Shown: positions 26,101-34,512, counted from the stretch's first letter. The stretch is DNA of 64,000 nt from Oryzias latipes (GCF_002234675.1 NC_019862.2:22192160-22256159), one strand, 5' to 3'. Numbers and translations are program-made. Notes: a model not told the origin generated them from the letters alone.

Positions 26101-28703
26101 TCAGGAGTCACCACAACGAATCAGCTTTCACTTTCACTGATTCGACCGGTGGTTTGGCAGATATTTTATGCCAGATGGTCTTCCTGACACAACCTGGTAT
26201 TTTATCCGGGATGGGGACCAGCACAGGGGGACCTAGACTCTGACCCCCTTGAGGCTACATAGATAGGCAGCAGTGTGAAGGGTCTTGCCTAAGGCCCCGA
26301 AACGGATGAAGCTCATCCTTGGGAAATGAACCCTGATTACACATGTGCCAGTCCTAGACACAGCCAACTGTGCCATCCAGCTGCTTGAACCCTTCTGGAA
26401 AAAATGCCAAAAAAAATAAAGAAACATCCAGAATTAATTCTAAAGTTAAGATTCACAATACTCAGTATTCTCAGGCTGTCACAGATACACTTGAGAACTA
26501 AGTGCAAGTGAGAATTTGTTAGTTATTTCACTTTAAACTGTTTACAGTGTTCTCTCATTTATCGTGGGGGTTTTGTTCTAAAAAAAAAAAAACCTTTTCT
26601 CTCTTGTGTAAACTTCCAAAAGGCAAAAGATGAACAGCGATATAGCGAGAGACCACTAGTGAAAAAATATTGAAGGCAGAGAACGGTTGCATAAATAGAA
26701 CTAAAGATTGCTTATTTGTGTCAATTTACAAAGACAAAGTGGCCAAACAAAAGAAAATCTGTATCAGTTCTCATAGGTACACTTGCACCAAGATGATCAT
26801 AGTCAGGTAATCTAACAAAACCACTATAAAAGGTACTAATGATCATTAATGGCACATGTAGGCTGAAACCCAGTCATGAACTTAAACAGAGACAATTGTT
26901 TAAAAGAGGCTTAAAACTAAATGAACAAAAAAAACTCTGCTACCAAAGTGAGATTGAGAAAGATAAATTCAAGTCAAGATTGAGCAACAAGACACAAGAC
27001 AGTTCTACTGAATCCGCAAGGTCTTTCCCAGACCAAGATCTCAAAGTAGACTGGGATAACAAGATGTGCTCTTCAAGCTCTTCTGAAGAAACACAAATAA
27101 GCTTCAAGGGCCACTTTAAGGGTTCCATACACAGAGGTTGGTAAAGGAAACTTTGTGCAGCAGATGAAGGAAACATCAAGCTCAGTACCCTTTGAAATCA
27201 GAAGATGTCTTGCAGTATCATCAGTTCAGAACTGGCAGAAACCAGTGGGACCCAGATACACATACATAGAGTAGTCCGGCCAAAGTGGTTCTTGTGGAGG
27301 AGTAGCAGCCAAGATGTGGAAACAAGCCCAAGTGACAAAAACACAAGACCTAGGGTGCAGAAAAATGGCAGCAGGGGCTCAGGACTGATGAGTCAAAATT
27401 TGATGTATCAGTCAAAGGACTTTAGAGCAATATAATAATTTGTATCTGCAGGAAGGAGTGAAGCACGGGGAACTGCATTTCTGTAAATAAAGTTGGGGAT
27501 TTGATAGAATTAATGGAGTTCTTAATGCTGATATATGCAGGCAGATACTTGTCCATCATGCAAAATCATCAGTATGATTGACCCAAAACTTACCCTGCAG
27601 CAGGACAACGACCACAAGCATGGACATGCAAAGCCAGAAAGATCTACTTTCAGTGTAAGGGAGAACAAGAAGTACTGAAAGTGATGACACAGTCCCACAA
27701 AGCACTAATCTCACCATCATGGAGTGTGTCTAAGACTACATGAGGAGACAGAAAGATGTAAGAAGCCTCTACAGCCACAGAAGATCTGTGATTCGTTCTC
27801 CAAGATGTTTGGGATAACCTTCCAGCTTAGTTCTTTCAGAAGCGGTGTGCAGGTGTACCTTAAAGCATTTTTGTTGGTTTGGTCACATCAAATACTGATG
27901 TCATTTGGATTTCTCTTTAGACTGAAAATTTGTCCCAGATTATTGAGGGAAACGAACTCTGGTTCACTTTAGTTTAACAGAACCCAATGTGTCCAGTCTA
28001 AATATCTGAATACACCCTTAAAAAAACGTCAAGTGGATGCAACAACACTACTGAAGTCCCACTCCGATTCTCTTTTGAACCTTTTTAGAAATGTTCCCTG
28101 TGATGCTTTAATTATGATTATGCAGCTCCTAGCCAAAGTAAAAAGAAAAAAAGTGTCGTTTTTTAGGACTCCTGTCATTCTTAAAAAATCATTTTGGTAA
28201 ATGAGACATCTAGACAGACACTCTTCGAAAAGATTACAAAGAATACTCTAGTTTTGCTTGTTGTTGTTACTGGGAATTTTTGATTTAGGAATACATTTTT
28301 GTGGTGCTACTTTTGTTTTTTTGGATGCATGTTGGGTCATTTGAATGCATCGTGAGCTGTACTGTAGTTCTTTTTTCATGGTTATTTTTCTTCAAATGTA
28401 TCAATCCGCGTGGATGATAGAGCTGTCTCACCTTTCGGATGCTCCCGCCGTTGCTGCTGCTCTCATCGGGCAAACTTTGGGGCATATCGTCGTCCGGGGC
28501 GCCGTCTGACAGAGACGACTCCCTGAAAATTATGGGGGCAATCCTTCACTCACGTTTAATGCATCATTTCAAACACAACTTTTAAACTATGATGCTCAAA
28601 ACTATGTTTAAGACAGACGACTCCAGCCCGGTCAATTTCAAACGTGAAGATTGATACTTAGCTTAGAGGTAAACACGACTTGCCTGGTACCAGGGTCTTC
28701 CAT
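7923..28703 (-). CDS. rhpn1: Rhophilin-1 (Rho GTPase-binding protein), complete 16-exon gene
   Basis: Sixteen exons give 2055 coding bases, 684 residues, with every junction phase matching. The order is an acidic N terminus, an HR1 Rho-binding coiled coil (about residues 38-118; [14 protein letters not shown]), a BRO1 domain (about 120-490; [40 protein letters not shown]), a PDZ domain (about 516-612; [23 protein letters not shown]) and a basic tail with [10 protein letters not shown]. Rhophilins bind GTP-Rho and act as scaffolds at the actin cytoskeleton. The paralog is rhophilin-1 rather than -2: the signatures [23 protein letters not shown] and LLNWSRK match my memory of mammalian RHPN1. 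The start ATG is at 28703. Intron 1 is GC-AG. The introns hold L2, SINE, Tc1, Tigger and MITE insertions, but no exon is broken. The gene looks functional. Confidence 0.93.
8989..9141 (-). CDS. rhpn1: rhpn1 exon 15 (PDZ, second half)
   Basis: It encodes [20 protein letters not shown], then [13 protein letters not shown] to HSHDTQ. The His of AKHAEVV sits at the helix-B1 position that usually favours class I ligands. Donor GTAAGA. Confidence 0.94.
9290..9375. repeat. Degenerate 'GGGGCGCACTT' type MITE end, rhpn1 intron 14
   Basis: GCACTGTGGGGCGCACTTCAA and CTTATAATCCGGAGCGTC match the terminal phrase of the element at 6670-7355. Only an end is preserved. Confidence 0.4.
10012..10158 (-). CDS. 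rhpn1: rhpn1 exon 14 (PDZ, first half)
   Basis: It encodes [20 protein letters not shown], then [20 protein letters not shown]. The carboxylate-binding loop is GLGL, where many PDZ domains have GLGF. Confidence 0.94.
10468..10757 (+). repeat. tRNA-derived SINE in rhpn1 intron 13
   Basis: The A box is CAGTGGCTCAGGCGGTTGGG and the B box GGCGGTTCAATCCCTGC. The body carries GTGTGAATGAATGTCCCGG and the tail GCTTTGAGCATCTGGAAAAG, then GCGCGGATAAAT, as in teleost SINEs with a LINE-like 3' tail. Confidence 0.75.
10770..10832 (+). repeat. LINE-type 3' tail (AAATAAAATTGAATT)
   Basis: CGACTGTTGTTGTGATTTTAG followed by AATAAAATTGAATTAAATT is a common teleost LINE/SINE tail. No body remains. Confidence 0.45.
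11028..11104 (-). CDS. rhpn1: rhpn1 exon 13 (linker to PDZ)
   Basis: It encodes [20 protein letters not shown] and IFQRL, the linker before the PDZ domain. Intron 12 is 93 bp. Confidence 0.88.
11198..11392 (-). CDS. rhpn1: rhpn1 exon 12
   Basis: It encodes [20 protein letters not shown], then [20 protein letters not shown] to [20 protein letters not shown]. It is the helical region after BRO1, with the DREDDF signature of rhophilin-1. Confidence 0.94.
11541..11660. mobile_element. 120-bp MITE with CCCTTTAACA ends, rhpn1 intron 11
   Basis: The ends CCCTTTAACACCGG and (inverted) CCCTTTAACATCAG form a terminal inverted repeat. It is flanked by TTTA on the left and TTAA on the right, suggesting a TTAA-targeting element with one mutation. 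Confidence 0.55.
12318..12443 (-). CDS. rhpn1: rhpn1 exon 11 (end of BRO1, variable loop)
   Basis: It encodes an acidic, variable segment ([19 protein letters not shown]) then [11 protein letters not shown] set the donor at GTGATT because an earlier GT (at CAG|GTTCTA) leaves the next exon with a stop. Confidence 0.85.
12734..12890 (-). CDS. rhpn1: rhpn1 exon 10 (BRO1)
   Basis: It encodes [20 protein letters not shown], then [20 protein letters not shown] to CEHT. Donor T|GTGAGT, phase 1. Confidence 0.93.
12970..13157 (-). CDS. rhpn1: rhpn1 exon 9 (BRO1)
   Basis: It encodes [20 protein letters not shown] to LRLSQEAAR. Acceptor TGTTTAG, donor GTGAGT. Intron 8 is 111 bp and intron 9 is 79 bp. 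Confidence 0.94.
13269..13435 (-). CDS. rhpn1: rhpn1 exon 8 (BRO1)
   Basis: It encodes [20 protein letters not shown], then [18 protein letters not shown] to AFQRAA. The donor is GTCCCA, a weak match to consensus, but it is the only one that joins in frame to the next exon. Confidence 0.92.
14553..15752 (-). pseudogene. L2-clade LINE, 5'-truncated, rhpn1 intron 7
   Basis: On the minus strand: reverse transcriptase from [12 protein letters not shown] and [12 protein letters not shown] (catalytic YADD) through [32 protein letters not shown] and [17 protein letters not shown]. Then comes a 3' UTR ending in the phrase AGCGCTATATAAATAAAGTT plus a GAATTT tail. A 1-nt deletion near 15460 shifts the frame (poly-A run before the CTCGG codon). 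The 5' end is cut before the palm domain. Dead, antisense neighbour inside a sense intron. Confidence 0.9.
15775..15920. repeat. 'GTGACTTATAT..GAGCGACTTTTAGTGCG' MITE relic
   Basis: The phrases match the CACTATAAGGCGCAC-type family seen at 6670 and 9290. Boundaries unclear. Confidence 0.35.
16386..16523 (+). repeat. Dispersed repeat, 'TGTCCTGTCCAACAGCTGGG' unit, copy 1
   Basis: This segment is nearly identical to 29279-29403 (few mismatches over about 125 bp). After it, this copy continues with AAACTTTATTCAGTTTAATT whereas the other goes into the C-rich block. In rhpn1 intron 7. Confidence 0.75.
17136..17260 (-). CDS. rhpn1: rhpn1 exon 7 (BRO1)
   Basis: It encodes [20 protein letters not shown] to GVHFH plus two bases of a Trp codon. 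Acceptor TGTTTCAG, donor GTACGG. Confidence 0.94.
17372..17449 (-). CDS. rhpn1: rhpn1 exon 6 (BRO1)
   Basis: 26 codons beginning [15 protein letters not shown] and ending ELMELRQ, with phase 0 at both ends. Confidence 0.93.
18098..18173 (-). CDS. rhpn1: rhpn1 exon 5 (start of BRO1)
   Basis: It encodes [20 protein letters not shown], the conserved opening of the rhophilin BRO1 domain, and ends in phase 0. Confidence 0.95.
18906..19123. mobile_element. hAT-type MITE, rhpn1 intron 4
   Basis: Body 18914-19115 with ends CAGGGCTGGCCAACC and its inverted partner GGTTGGCCAGCCCTG. The flanking 8-bp duplication is TTCTAGTC / ATCTAGTC (7 of 8), as expected for hAT. Confidence 0.85.
20256..20299. repeat. 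(GT)n microsatellite next to the exon 4 donor
   Basis: An interrupted GT/GC dinucleotide run read on the + strand; on the coding strand it is (CA)n starting a few bases after the rhpn1 exon 4 donor. Confidence 0.9.
20303..20431 (-). CDS. rhpn1: rhpn1 exon 4 (HR1, second half)
   Basis: It encodes [20 protein letters not shown] and [15 protein letters not shown], the second HR1 helix. A (CA)n microsatellite begins six bases into the following intron. Confidence 0.93.
20711..21291 (+). repeat. Long dispersed repeat (about 560-bp family), copy B
   Basis: The most complete uninterrupted copy. It starts AAAGATCCACTCAGAT and ends with GATCATCGGAATCTTTC, which inverted reads GAAAGATTCCGATGATC, so the ends are weak inverted repeats. 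It contains AATTGTTGTGAAGCAGGAGC and CTGCAGAAACTATGTCC. No coding frame. In rhpn1 intron 3. Confidence 0.7.
22066..22094. repeat. (CA)n microsatellite
   Basis: ACACACACAC with one T interruption, in rhpn1 intron 3. Confidence 0.85.
23658..23773 (-). CDS. rhpn1: rhpn1 exon 3 (HR1, first half)
   Basis: It encodes [19 protein letters not shown] through [11 protein letters not shown], the first helix of the HR1 domain. Acceptor CCCCTGCAG, donor GTAAAC, with two bases over. Confidence 0.93.
23774..26072. other. rhpn1 intron 2, left part: nothing recognised
   Basis: AT-rich intron sequence without exons or repeats that I can identify. Confidence 0.4.
26073..26402 (-). repeat. SINE with tRNA-like head and RTE-derived body
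   Basis: Read on the minus strand it begins GCTGGATGGCACAGTTGGC (A-box-like) and GGGTTCATTTCC (B-box-like). It then carries CGGATAAAAT..GTTGTGTCAGGAAG, a divergent form of the 5' end of the RTE at 36750, and ends with GATTCGTTGTGGTGACTCC, a divergent form of that RTE's 3' end. In rhpn1 intron 2. Confidence 0.6.
26547..26670. repeat. Tigger/pogo-like terminal inverted repeat
   Basis: CAGTGTTCTCTCATTTATCG then GGGGGTTTTGTTCT is a diverged form of the vertebrate Tigger end, followed by GCGATATAGCGAGAG. Only one end is present. In rhpn1 intron 2. Confidence 0.5.
26780..28020 (+). pseudogene. Tc1-like transposon, dead transposase
   Basis: Tc1/mariner phrases appear in order: CATGTAGGCTGAAACCCAGT, GACTGATGAGTCAAAATTTG (around the second catalytic region), AATGCTGATATATGCAGGC and CAGCAGGACAACGACCAC. 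The frame is broken by many stops, so only short open pieces remain. In rhpn1 intron 2. Confidence 0.65.
28052..28205 (-). repeat. Long dispersed repeat, copy C (end only)
   Basis: AAGTCCCACTCCGATTCTCTT then TTTTTTAGGACTCCTGTC match the right end of copy B read backwards. In rhpn1 intron 2. Confidence 0.5.
28432..28522 (-). CDS. rhpn1: rhpn1 exon 2
   Basis: It encodes an acidic, Ser-rich linker ([17 protein letters not shown]) ending RK in phase 0. Acceptor ATTTTCAG, donor GTGAGA. Confidence 0.85.
28684..28703 (-). CDS. rhpn1: rhpn1 exon 1 (start codon, MEDPGT)
   Basis: ATG at 28701-28703 is followed by six codons and two bases. The donor reads AG|GCAAGT, a GC donor in the consensus used by GC-AG introns. 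The next exon's first base completes an Arg codon and keeps the frame. The start is chosen by phase and lack of a better ATG. Confidence 0.7.
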
Positions 28704-29270
28704 CGTTACCGGCGCCGGAAAAGTTCCTACATTTCTCTAAACCTCCTCGAAAACTATGTAAAGCTCAAAAACTGCATTCGTGAAGCAAATTAGCGGCAGA
28801 AAAAAAATGTTTTATCTGGCTCTGAAAGCAGCCCGGCTGTTGTTGCTCTCCGTTCGCTGATAACCTTCTCTGTGTTACTGTCGGGGAGTTGAGGGGCAGC
28901 CGCGAGAGCCTGTTTATGGAGGCGGGCCTCTAGAAAAACATTGAGCCAATCACAAGACAGTAATTTTGAAAGACAGAAAACTTAGCAAATCAAAGAAAGG
29001 CAAGAACCAAACGCCAGAAGACTCTGACCTATTAGAAGTTGTTTAAGGGGGAACCTGTACTCCGCGAGCTGTTGTCATAGTAACAAAAAGGGTATGGCTT
29101 GAGTGTGGGATATGTCGAAATGATAGTAGTTACTCGATAAAACATTTTTTTTAATTGGTTGAATGCTCAATCCTTTGTTTTCCCGGTTTTTAATTTCTTT
29201 ATAAAAGTATCTTCCACCATTTTTTGCTGCTTAAATCCTACATTTTTTTAGCTTTCTTCAGCTATGACCT
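28704..29270 (-). promoter_or_regulatory. rhpn1 5' flank and probable promoter/5' UTR
   Basis: This region just upstream of the start codon has CpG-containing GC-richer patches (28860-28930). It contains a start-stop pair ATGTAG on the minus strand at 28727-28732, 23 bp before the rhpn1 ATG. There is no clear TATA box. Confidence 0.35.
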
Positions 29271-29278
29271 TTTTCTTT

Positions 29279-29403
29279 AACTTGTCCTGTCCAACAGCTG
29301 GGCAAACAGATGAGAGCTGAAGGCCTCTTGTGTTGGACATATTTTACTTTAACAACAGGGGTTATGAATCTTCTGACAAACCAGAGGTATGTCTTAATAA
29401 ACC
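29279..29403 (+). repeat. Dispersed repeat, 'TGTCCTGTCCAACAGCTGGG' unit, copy 2
   Basis: It matches 16386-16523 (see that entry). It leads directly into the C-rich block. Confidence 0.75.
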
Positions 29404-30540
29404 ACCACCCAGGAGTTCTGGGCATCCCCCCACCCCAATCCCACGTACGACCCAGGACCCCCCAACGGAGACCCGCCCCATACTCCAGGCAGCCACCCAC
29501 CTGGCCCATGGTTGGTCCAGGAGAGCGCAAGGCAGGGGGCAGCCATCCCCGCCCCGGAGGAGAACACCCAGGGGAAGAGGGGGTCCACAAGAAGTGTTGT
29601 AAACATGGCCCGACCAGGCTCACCCACAGTTGGAAATTTGGTGAGGCCCAGCGCTCAGGGGCAAGGACCAGAACCCAAACCAGAGGAACATGGACACCCC
29701 CAGGCTCAGATGTGATGTGATCCCTGGTTCTTGGTCTTGCCAGAGAAATCAGGGATCCTTCTCCCTGCGTGGAGAGAGAGCTGCTGGGCCCAGGAAGCCT
29801 CCCTGGGGGTGGGGGGGGGGGGGGGGGTGTACCGGGAAGGGGTAAGGGACAGATGATCCGAGGTCCCACCTTCCTTGTGAAATGCATGTGTGTGTGTTTG
29901 TGAGGGTGTGTGTGTGCATGAATGTGTGTTTGTGTTGGAGTGTATATTTTGAGGGGTAAAGGGTGTGTGTACTAAGGGGGTGCAGTTAGAATTGGCGGGT
30001 AGGGCACTGAGAAGACATCTCCTGATTACTCACAGTGATGTCCAATTCCCCTCCCCGCCAAGGGACCCTGAATGTCTAAGGTGCAGTTCGGGACCGAGGC
30101 AGCCAACCAGTTTGGGCAACTGCCGATTGCCTCAGCAGAGACCCCATCCCGTCAAACCTCCAAGGTCCTGTACAGATAGTGGACCCTCCCCCACTCCCAG
30201 GCACCCCCCCCCCCCCCCCCCCCCCAGGATAGGGCCAACAAGTAACCCCCTGCACCCCCCACCCCCCCAGGATAGGAGTGATCCCAGCCCCAGGCAGACC
30301 ATCCAGTGCCGCTGGATCCCCCCTGAGCAGGGCCCCCCCCACCCCCCCCCCCAGCACAGGCAAAAAGACCACCCCCCAAGTCAAGCCAGACCACCACTAA
30401 ACCTCCCCAACCACACACCCCACACCCAAGCCCCGAAAACCACCTAGCAACCAAGCCCGCCCCACCCAGGCCCTGGACCCGACCCCCCGGCAAGCGGAGT
30501 CCCCACCGCCCCCCCACTGGGCACCGGAAGGCCCAGCTAT
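29404..30540 (+). repeat. 1.1-kb C-rich strand-asymmetric block
   Basis: The + strand is extremely C-rich and the minus strand G-rich. There is a 22-C run at 30204-30225, a 17-G run at 29811-29827 and many CCCCCC runs. Long frames here (up to 209 codons, Pro/Gly-rich) come from the composition and are not genes. The G-rich minus strand has strong G-quadruplex potential. A GT-rich patch (29885-29985) interrupts it. It is probably the non-coding body of a fish repeat that starts with the unit at 29279. Confidence 0.6.
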
Positions 30541-30961
30541 GACTTTGGTCCTTCAAATCCTTGAACTTTTTAAGATATTCGAGGATTTTTACCTCCATTG
30601 AAATATAGGGGAAATCCTTGGTGCAGAAGCTCGCTCGTTCGAGACCCGGCGCTGGCGTATTTCCCAAAAAAATTTTTTTTGTTATTGTGCTGTTTCACTT
30701 TATCTTTGGTCAACTCCTCTGGAAATGCAGCTCCTTCTGGTTCAGTTTAAATGTACATAGAGCATGTGGCTCACTGTTGCACCGAAAATAACTTTTACAG
30801 CCCTTAAATTACAATTTTCTTTAAAAGGCTAATTAAAAGAGGGGAAAATTAACATATATATATATATACAATTAACTAATAATAACAATTATATATTTAA
30901 ATATTTATATAATCAATCTTATTTATGTTTAAGATGTGTATTTTGGAAATAGATAATAATA

Positions 30962-31262
30962 TGAGTGCACGGTGCAGTGGTTAGCGCTCTTGCCTCACAT
31001 CAAGAAGGCCCCTGGTTCAAGTTCTGACTGGGGGACCTGAAACAGAACGCCAATTGCTTCCTCCTACCATCCAAAACCATGCTTCATTGGTAAAGGTGGG
31101 AATGGGAATGTGAGTGTGCATGGGTGTGTGATTGTGGCCCTGTGACAGATTGGTGACCTGTCCAGGGTGTCCCCAGCCTTCTCCCGCTAGTGGCAAGGAA
31201 AGGCTCTGGCAGCCCCGTGACCTAGAAAGGGAACAAACGGATTAAAAAATGAATGAATATAA
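30962..31262 (+). repeat. tRNA-derived SINE (GTGGTTAGCGCTCTTGCC type)
   Basis: It carries GTGCAGTGGTTAGCGCTC, then GGCCCCTGGTTCAAGTTC, GTGTGTGATTGTGGCCCTG, GACCTGTCCAGGGTGTCC and a tail ending AATGAATGAAT. This family is common in teleosts. It recurs as remnants at 42687 and, split, at 59205-59762. Confidence 0.8.
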
Positions 31263-33782
31263 AATTTTAAAAAAATATATGTATTAATAATATTTATTTA
31301 GGTATTTATTTAGTATTTATTTTTTTCATTAACATGCTGACTATTTAAATTTCTTATTTGTTTAATGCTACCTTTTAATAGTAAGTAATTTCTTTTCTCC
31401 TTTACAGCAGCTAAGCTAACAGAACAGTTTATAGTAGTTATGTATACACATTTAGGGTCGACCACTAAAATAACCATAACTCCATGTCAGTAATTAAACC
31501 CTAATAAGCTACTCAAATGAGCAGAAAAATCTTTTATTGATGAACTTTTAAAGTGCACTTGCTTTGAAGAATAGACTCATATGATAGCATGACTGAGAAT
31601 CTCCAAAGAAAACACTGATAAACCAGAAGCCTACAGTCTGATCATACATGAACAGACATTTAGATGGACTTGACCTTTTTATTTTGCCACTTGGGGGCAG
31701 TATTGTCCCATTCATCCAAAATGAAGACGTAAAGTTCACTCTTGTAGCTGTTTCTTCCTCTGTAAAAGAAAAATCAAAACCGTGACATTTGTACTTTGAC
31801 ACAAAGGAGAACCTTCACAAATATGTGGCATTTTTAATTGATCTAAACTATTTTGATTAAACTACAGTTTGGTAAAACTCCTCAATGCTTGCACTTCAAC
31901 AACCAATACTTACGACAATGTGGCATTTTTGAAAACCATTTTGTTTTTGCACTTCTATTTTTGGGTGACATGGGCCAGTGTTTGCTCCCTCCAGAGTCAA
32001 GCAGGAACATTTTATTCATTTTTTGCAGGAGGCATGACTGCTCTTCTGATGTGCAGAAGCAGAGGTAATTAAAAACGTGTACCTGGCCATTTCATCAGGC
32101 TGCAAGACCTCACAGAGAAGCAACAATGTTGAGGTAAGCTGACAGCTCCTGGGACAAGCCGGCTGAGGTGACAGGAGGTCTCTCTAAGCAAGCTAAGGGG
32201 CAATTCTTGGAACAGATGGTTACCTCTGAGGGTGGGGTAGCAGATGATCCTCACTGACCCTTCATGCACGCCTCTGTTATGCATTTCCTGCACCTTCTGG
32301 AAAAAGAACCCCGATTATTTCCAACAATTAGTCCGGAAAAATTGCTTCAGTTTACTCCCCAATTAGTAAATAAAGCCCATCTTTGTCTTGCATTAATGCT
32401 GATTTAAATAGATGGTTTGTTTTGTCTTCAGAGGATATCAGCCTCTAAATCAGGGGTCTGCAAGCGGGAGCCTAGGGCCACACATGATTCTTTTACCCCT
32501 CCATCGTGGCTCTATCACTTTAAAGAAAAAGAAAGTTTTTGTTTTTCAAAAAATAACTGTAAAGTAAAAAAATATGTTAGCAGTAAAGTAAACTAGCTCA
32601 AACTTTATTCAACTCAATCACAAACGGTTAAAGGACAGTGCATATCACTCTGCAAGGCTCCTGGCTACAATACCCACAATGCTCCAACAATCCATAATCC
32701 TTCGTAGTTTACCAAAGTACGATGGAGTATGAGGCCAGTTTACAATTTTTTTTTTTAAATTAAATCATAACTGTTCAATTTTGAGAATAAATATTATAAC
32801 TTTGGCAGTCATAAGCTAAATGTAGAAATTTTTTCTCTTAAATTTAGAAAACTTAAAGTTGCAAATGTACAACCTAAATCTCGTAATATTGCTCTTTGTA
32901 TATTTAAAAATTTTTTTTTTTTTTTGTGGGTGGCCCTAATGCTCCATCATTCCAATTCAAACTGAAACACTTTGAAAAATTTTTGAGCTTTGTGTATCAC
33001 ACAAAAACCAATTTGAGGTCAACATTCCTGTTTTATGAGCTGGAACCCAAGTTTATGTTAAAACAAACATATTTGAAATAAACTGAACAGTGGGCCCTGA
33101 ACCTTTTGAATCTTTTTGAATGAAATTACAGAAGTGAATGCCTTTTTCCATGGTATTCTAATTTTTGGAAGGGGCCTGTAATTGCTAGCATTTTAAAACA
33201 AATTATTGAATTATTTCAGTTCACTATTAACTTCCTCTGTTTAAAAATGAAAGTTGGTGTTTTTCTCTGTGTATACACTGATAAGTCAATAATTAAATTA
33301 AACACTGGACTGTGATTTCTTGATTTAACAATTTGCAAAAACACACAGTGACTGAGTTTCAAGTGAAAAAAAATTTGATGTTTTTGTTTCAGAACTTCAC
33401 ATTTACAAGGAACCACAAAACATCTCCCTTCTGAAAACATTGTTCATTTGCTTTGTGCTCCATTATCTTCAATACAAGTGGAATGGACTCTCTGCAAACA
33501 CAAAGTAAATGTATTAAATCTCTTATTTAACCTGTGTGAAACACCACCTGTTATAAGGTATTACTCTGTTATGCAAGTTCATCTACAATATTTTAGGTTT
33601 TTGCAGTGCATTTGTCCTTTTCCTGTCTTAGTAAACCACAAAGTCCAGAGCTGCAAAAAGGAGTGCAGAATAAGTCAGAAATTCAGGCTGCAGAGGAGAA
33701 AATGAACCCCATCAGGGGCAGCTTTGAGGATGTCAGCAGCAGTCAGTAGCCCTTCACATTAAGGTTAGAGAACATTTTGCTT
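31263..33782. other. Intergenic, little recognised
   Basis: AT-rich. A one-ended hAT-like phrase (CAGGGGTCTGCAAGCGGGAG) lies at 32453, without a matching right end. No exons seen. Confidence 0.4.
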
Positions 33783-34487
33783 AAACACCAACTCCGATGA
33801 AACTTTTGTTTTTTAGGCATTTTTTCTAATGATGGAGGACACATATAAAGAAAATTGAGCTTAAAACTGCATTTCTAAATTTATTCAAATTGTTGTGAAT
33901 CATCGAAAGGAGCCAGTTGAGGTGGTTCGGGCATCTAGTCCGGATGCCTCCTGGACGCCTCCCTGGAGAGGTGTTCCGGGCATGTCCCACTGCGGAGGCC
34001 GGGTGAAGACCCAGGACACGCTGGAGAGACTATGTCTCTTTGCTGGCCTGGGAACGCCTCGGGGTCCCCCCATAGGAGCTGGAGGAAGTGGCTGGGCCTA
34101 GGGAAGTCTGGGCATCTCTGCTTAGACTCGTGCCCCCGCGACCCGGTCCCGGAGAAGCGGAGGAAGATGGATGGATGGATGTTGTGAATCAGGAGCAGAC
34201 TTAAAAACTGTTAGACAAAGATCTTATTTGTGATGTAGAAAATATGCTGGGCAAGCCACAAGCTCTCTGCTCTGCTCCATTCGGATGCGGCCACATATAG
34301 ACGACTGGATCCATGAACATCTTTGTTTTCCTCGTCTGAGCCGGTATCTGGCTCAAAACTTCACAGCTGCATAGCTCTAATATTGGTCACCATTTGAGAG
34401 GGACTGTAGGTAAAAGTATGATCAATATTCAATGTCTGGGAATGATTTTAAGATAGCTCAAAAAATGATCGGATTGGAACTTAAAGG
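33783..34487 (+). repeat. Long dispersed repeat, copy D, interrupted
   Basis: It starts CACCAACTCCGATGAAAC and ends GATCGGATTGGAACTTAAAG. Its left and right ends are inverted relatives of each other. It is split by the insertion at 33903-34179 with a perfect 12-bp duplication. Confidence 0.75.
33903..34179 (+). mobile_element. LINE 3'-end fragment with (ATGG)n tail
   Basis: A well-known fish 3' fragment: GAGGTGGTTCGGGCATCTAG, GGACGCCTCCCTGGAGAGGT, CCCGCGACCCGGTCCCGG and a GATGGATGGATG tail. TGTTGTGAATCA occurs on both sides (33891-33902, 34180-34191), a perfect target-site duplication. The encoded peptide (WERLGVPP-like, frame with stops) is the end of a non-LTR protein. A related tail lies at 52400-52450. 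Confidence 0.8.
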
Positions 34488-34506
34488 CTTTTTTTTCTTC
34501 TTTTTT

Positions 34507-34512
34507 TTTATT
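34507..34512 (-). promoter_or_regulatory. Possible poly(A) signal of the 230-aa membrane protein gene
   Basis: TTTATT on the + strand (AATAAA on the minus) lies about 450 bp past the stop codon at 34963. It is in an A/T run, so uncertain. Confidence 0.25.

Noticed and set aside
29258..30667. Long Pro/Gly/Arg-rich open frames on both strands (up to 209 codons)
   Set aside because: They come from extreme C/G composition with few stop codons, overlap on opposite strands and have no domain or splice support.
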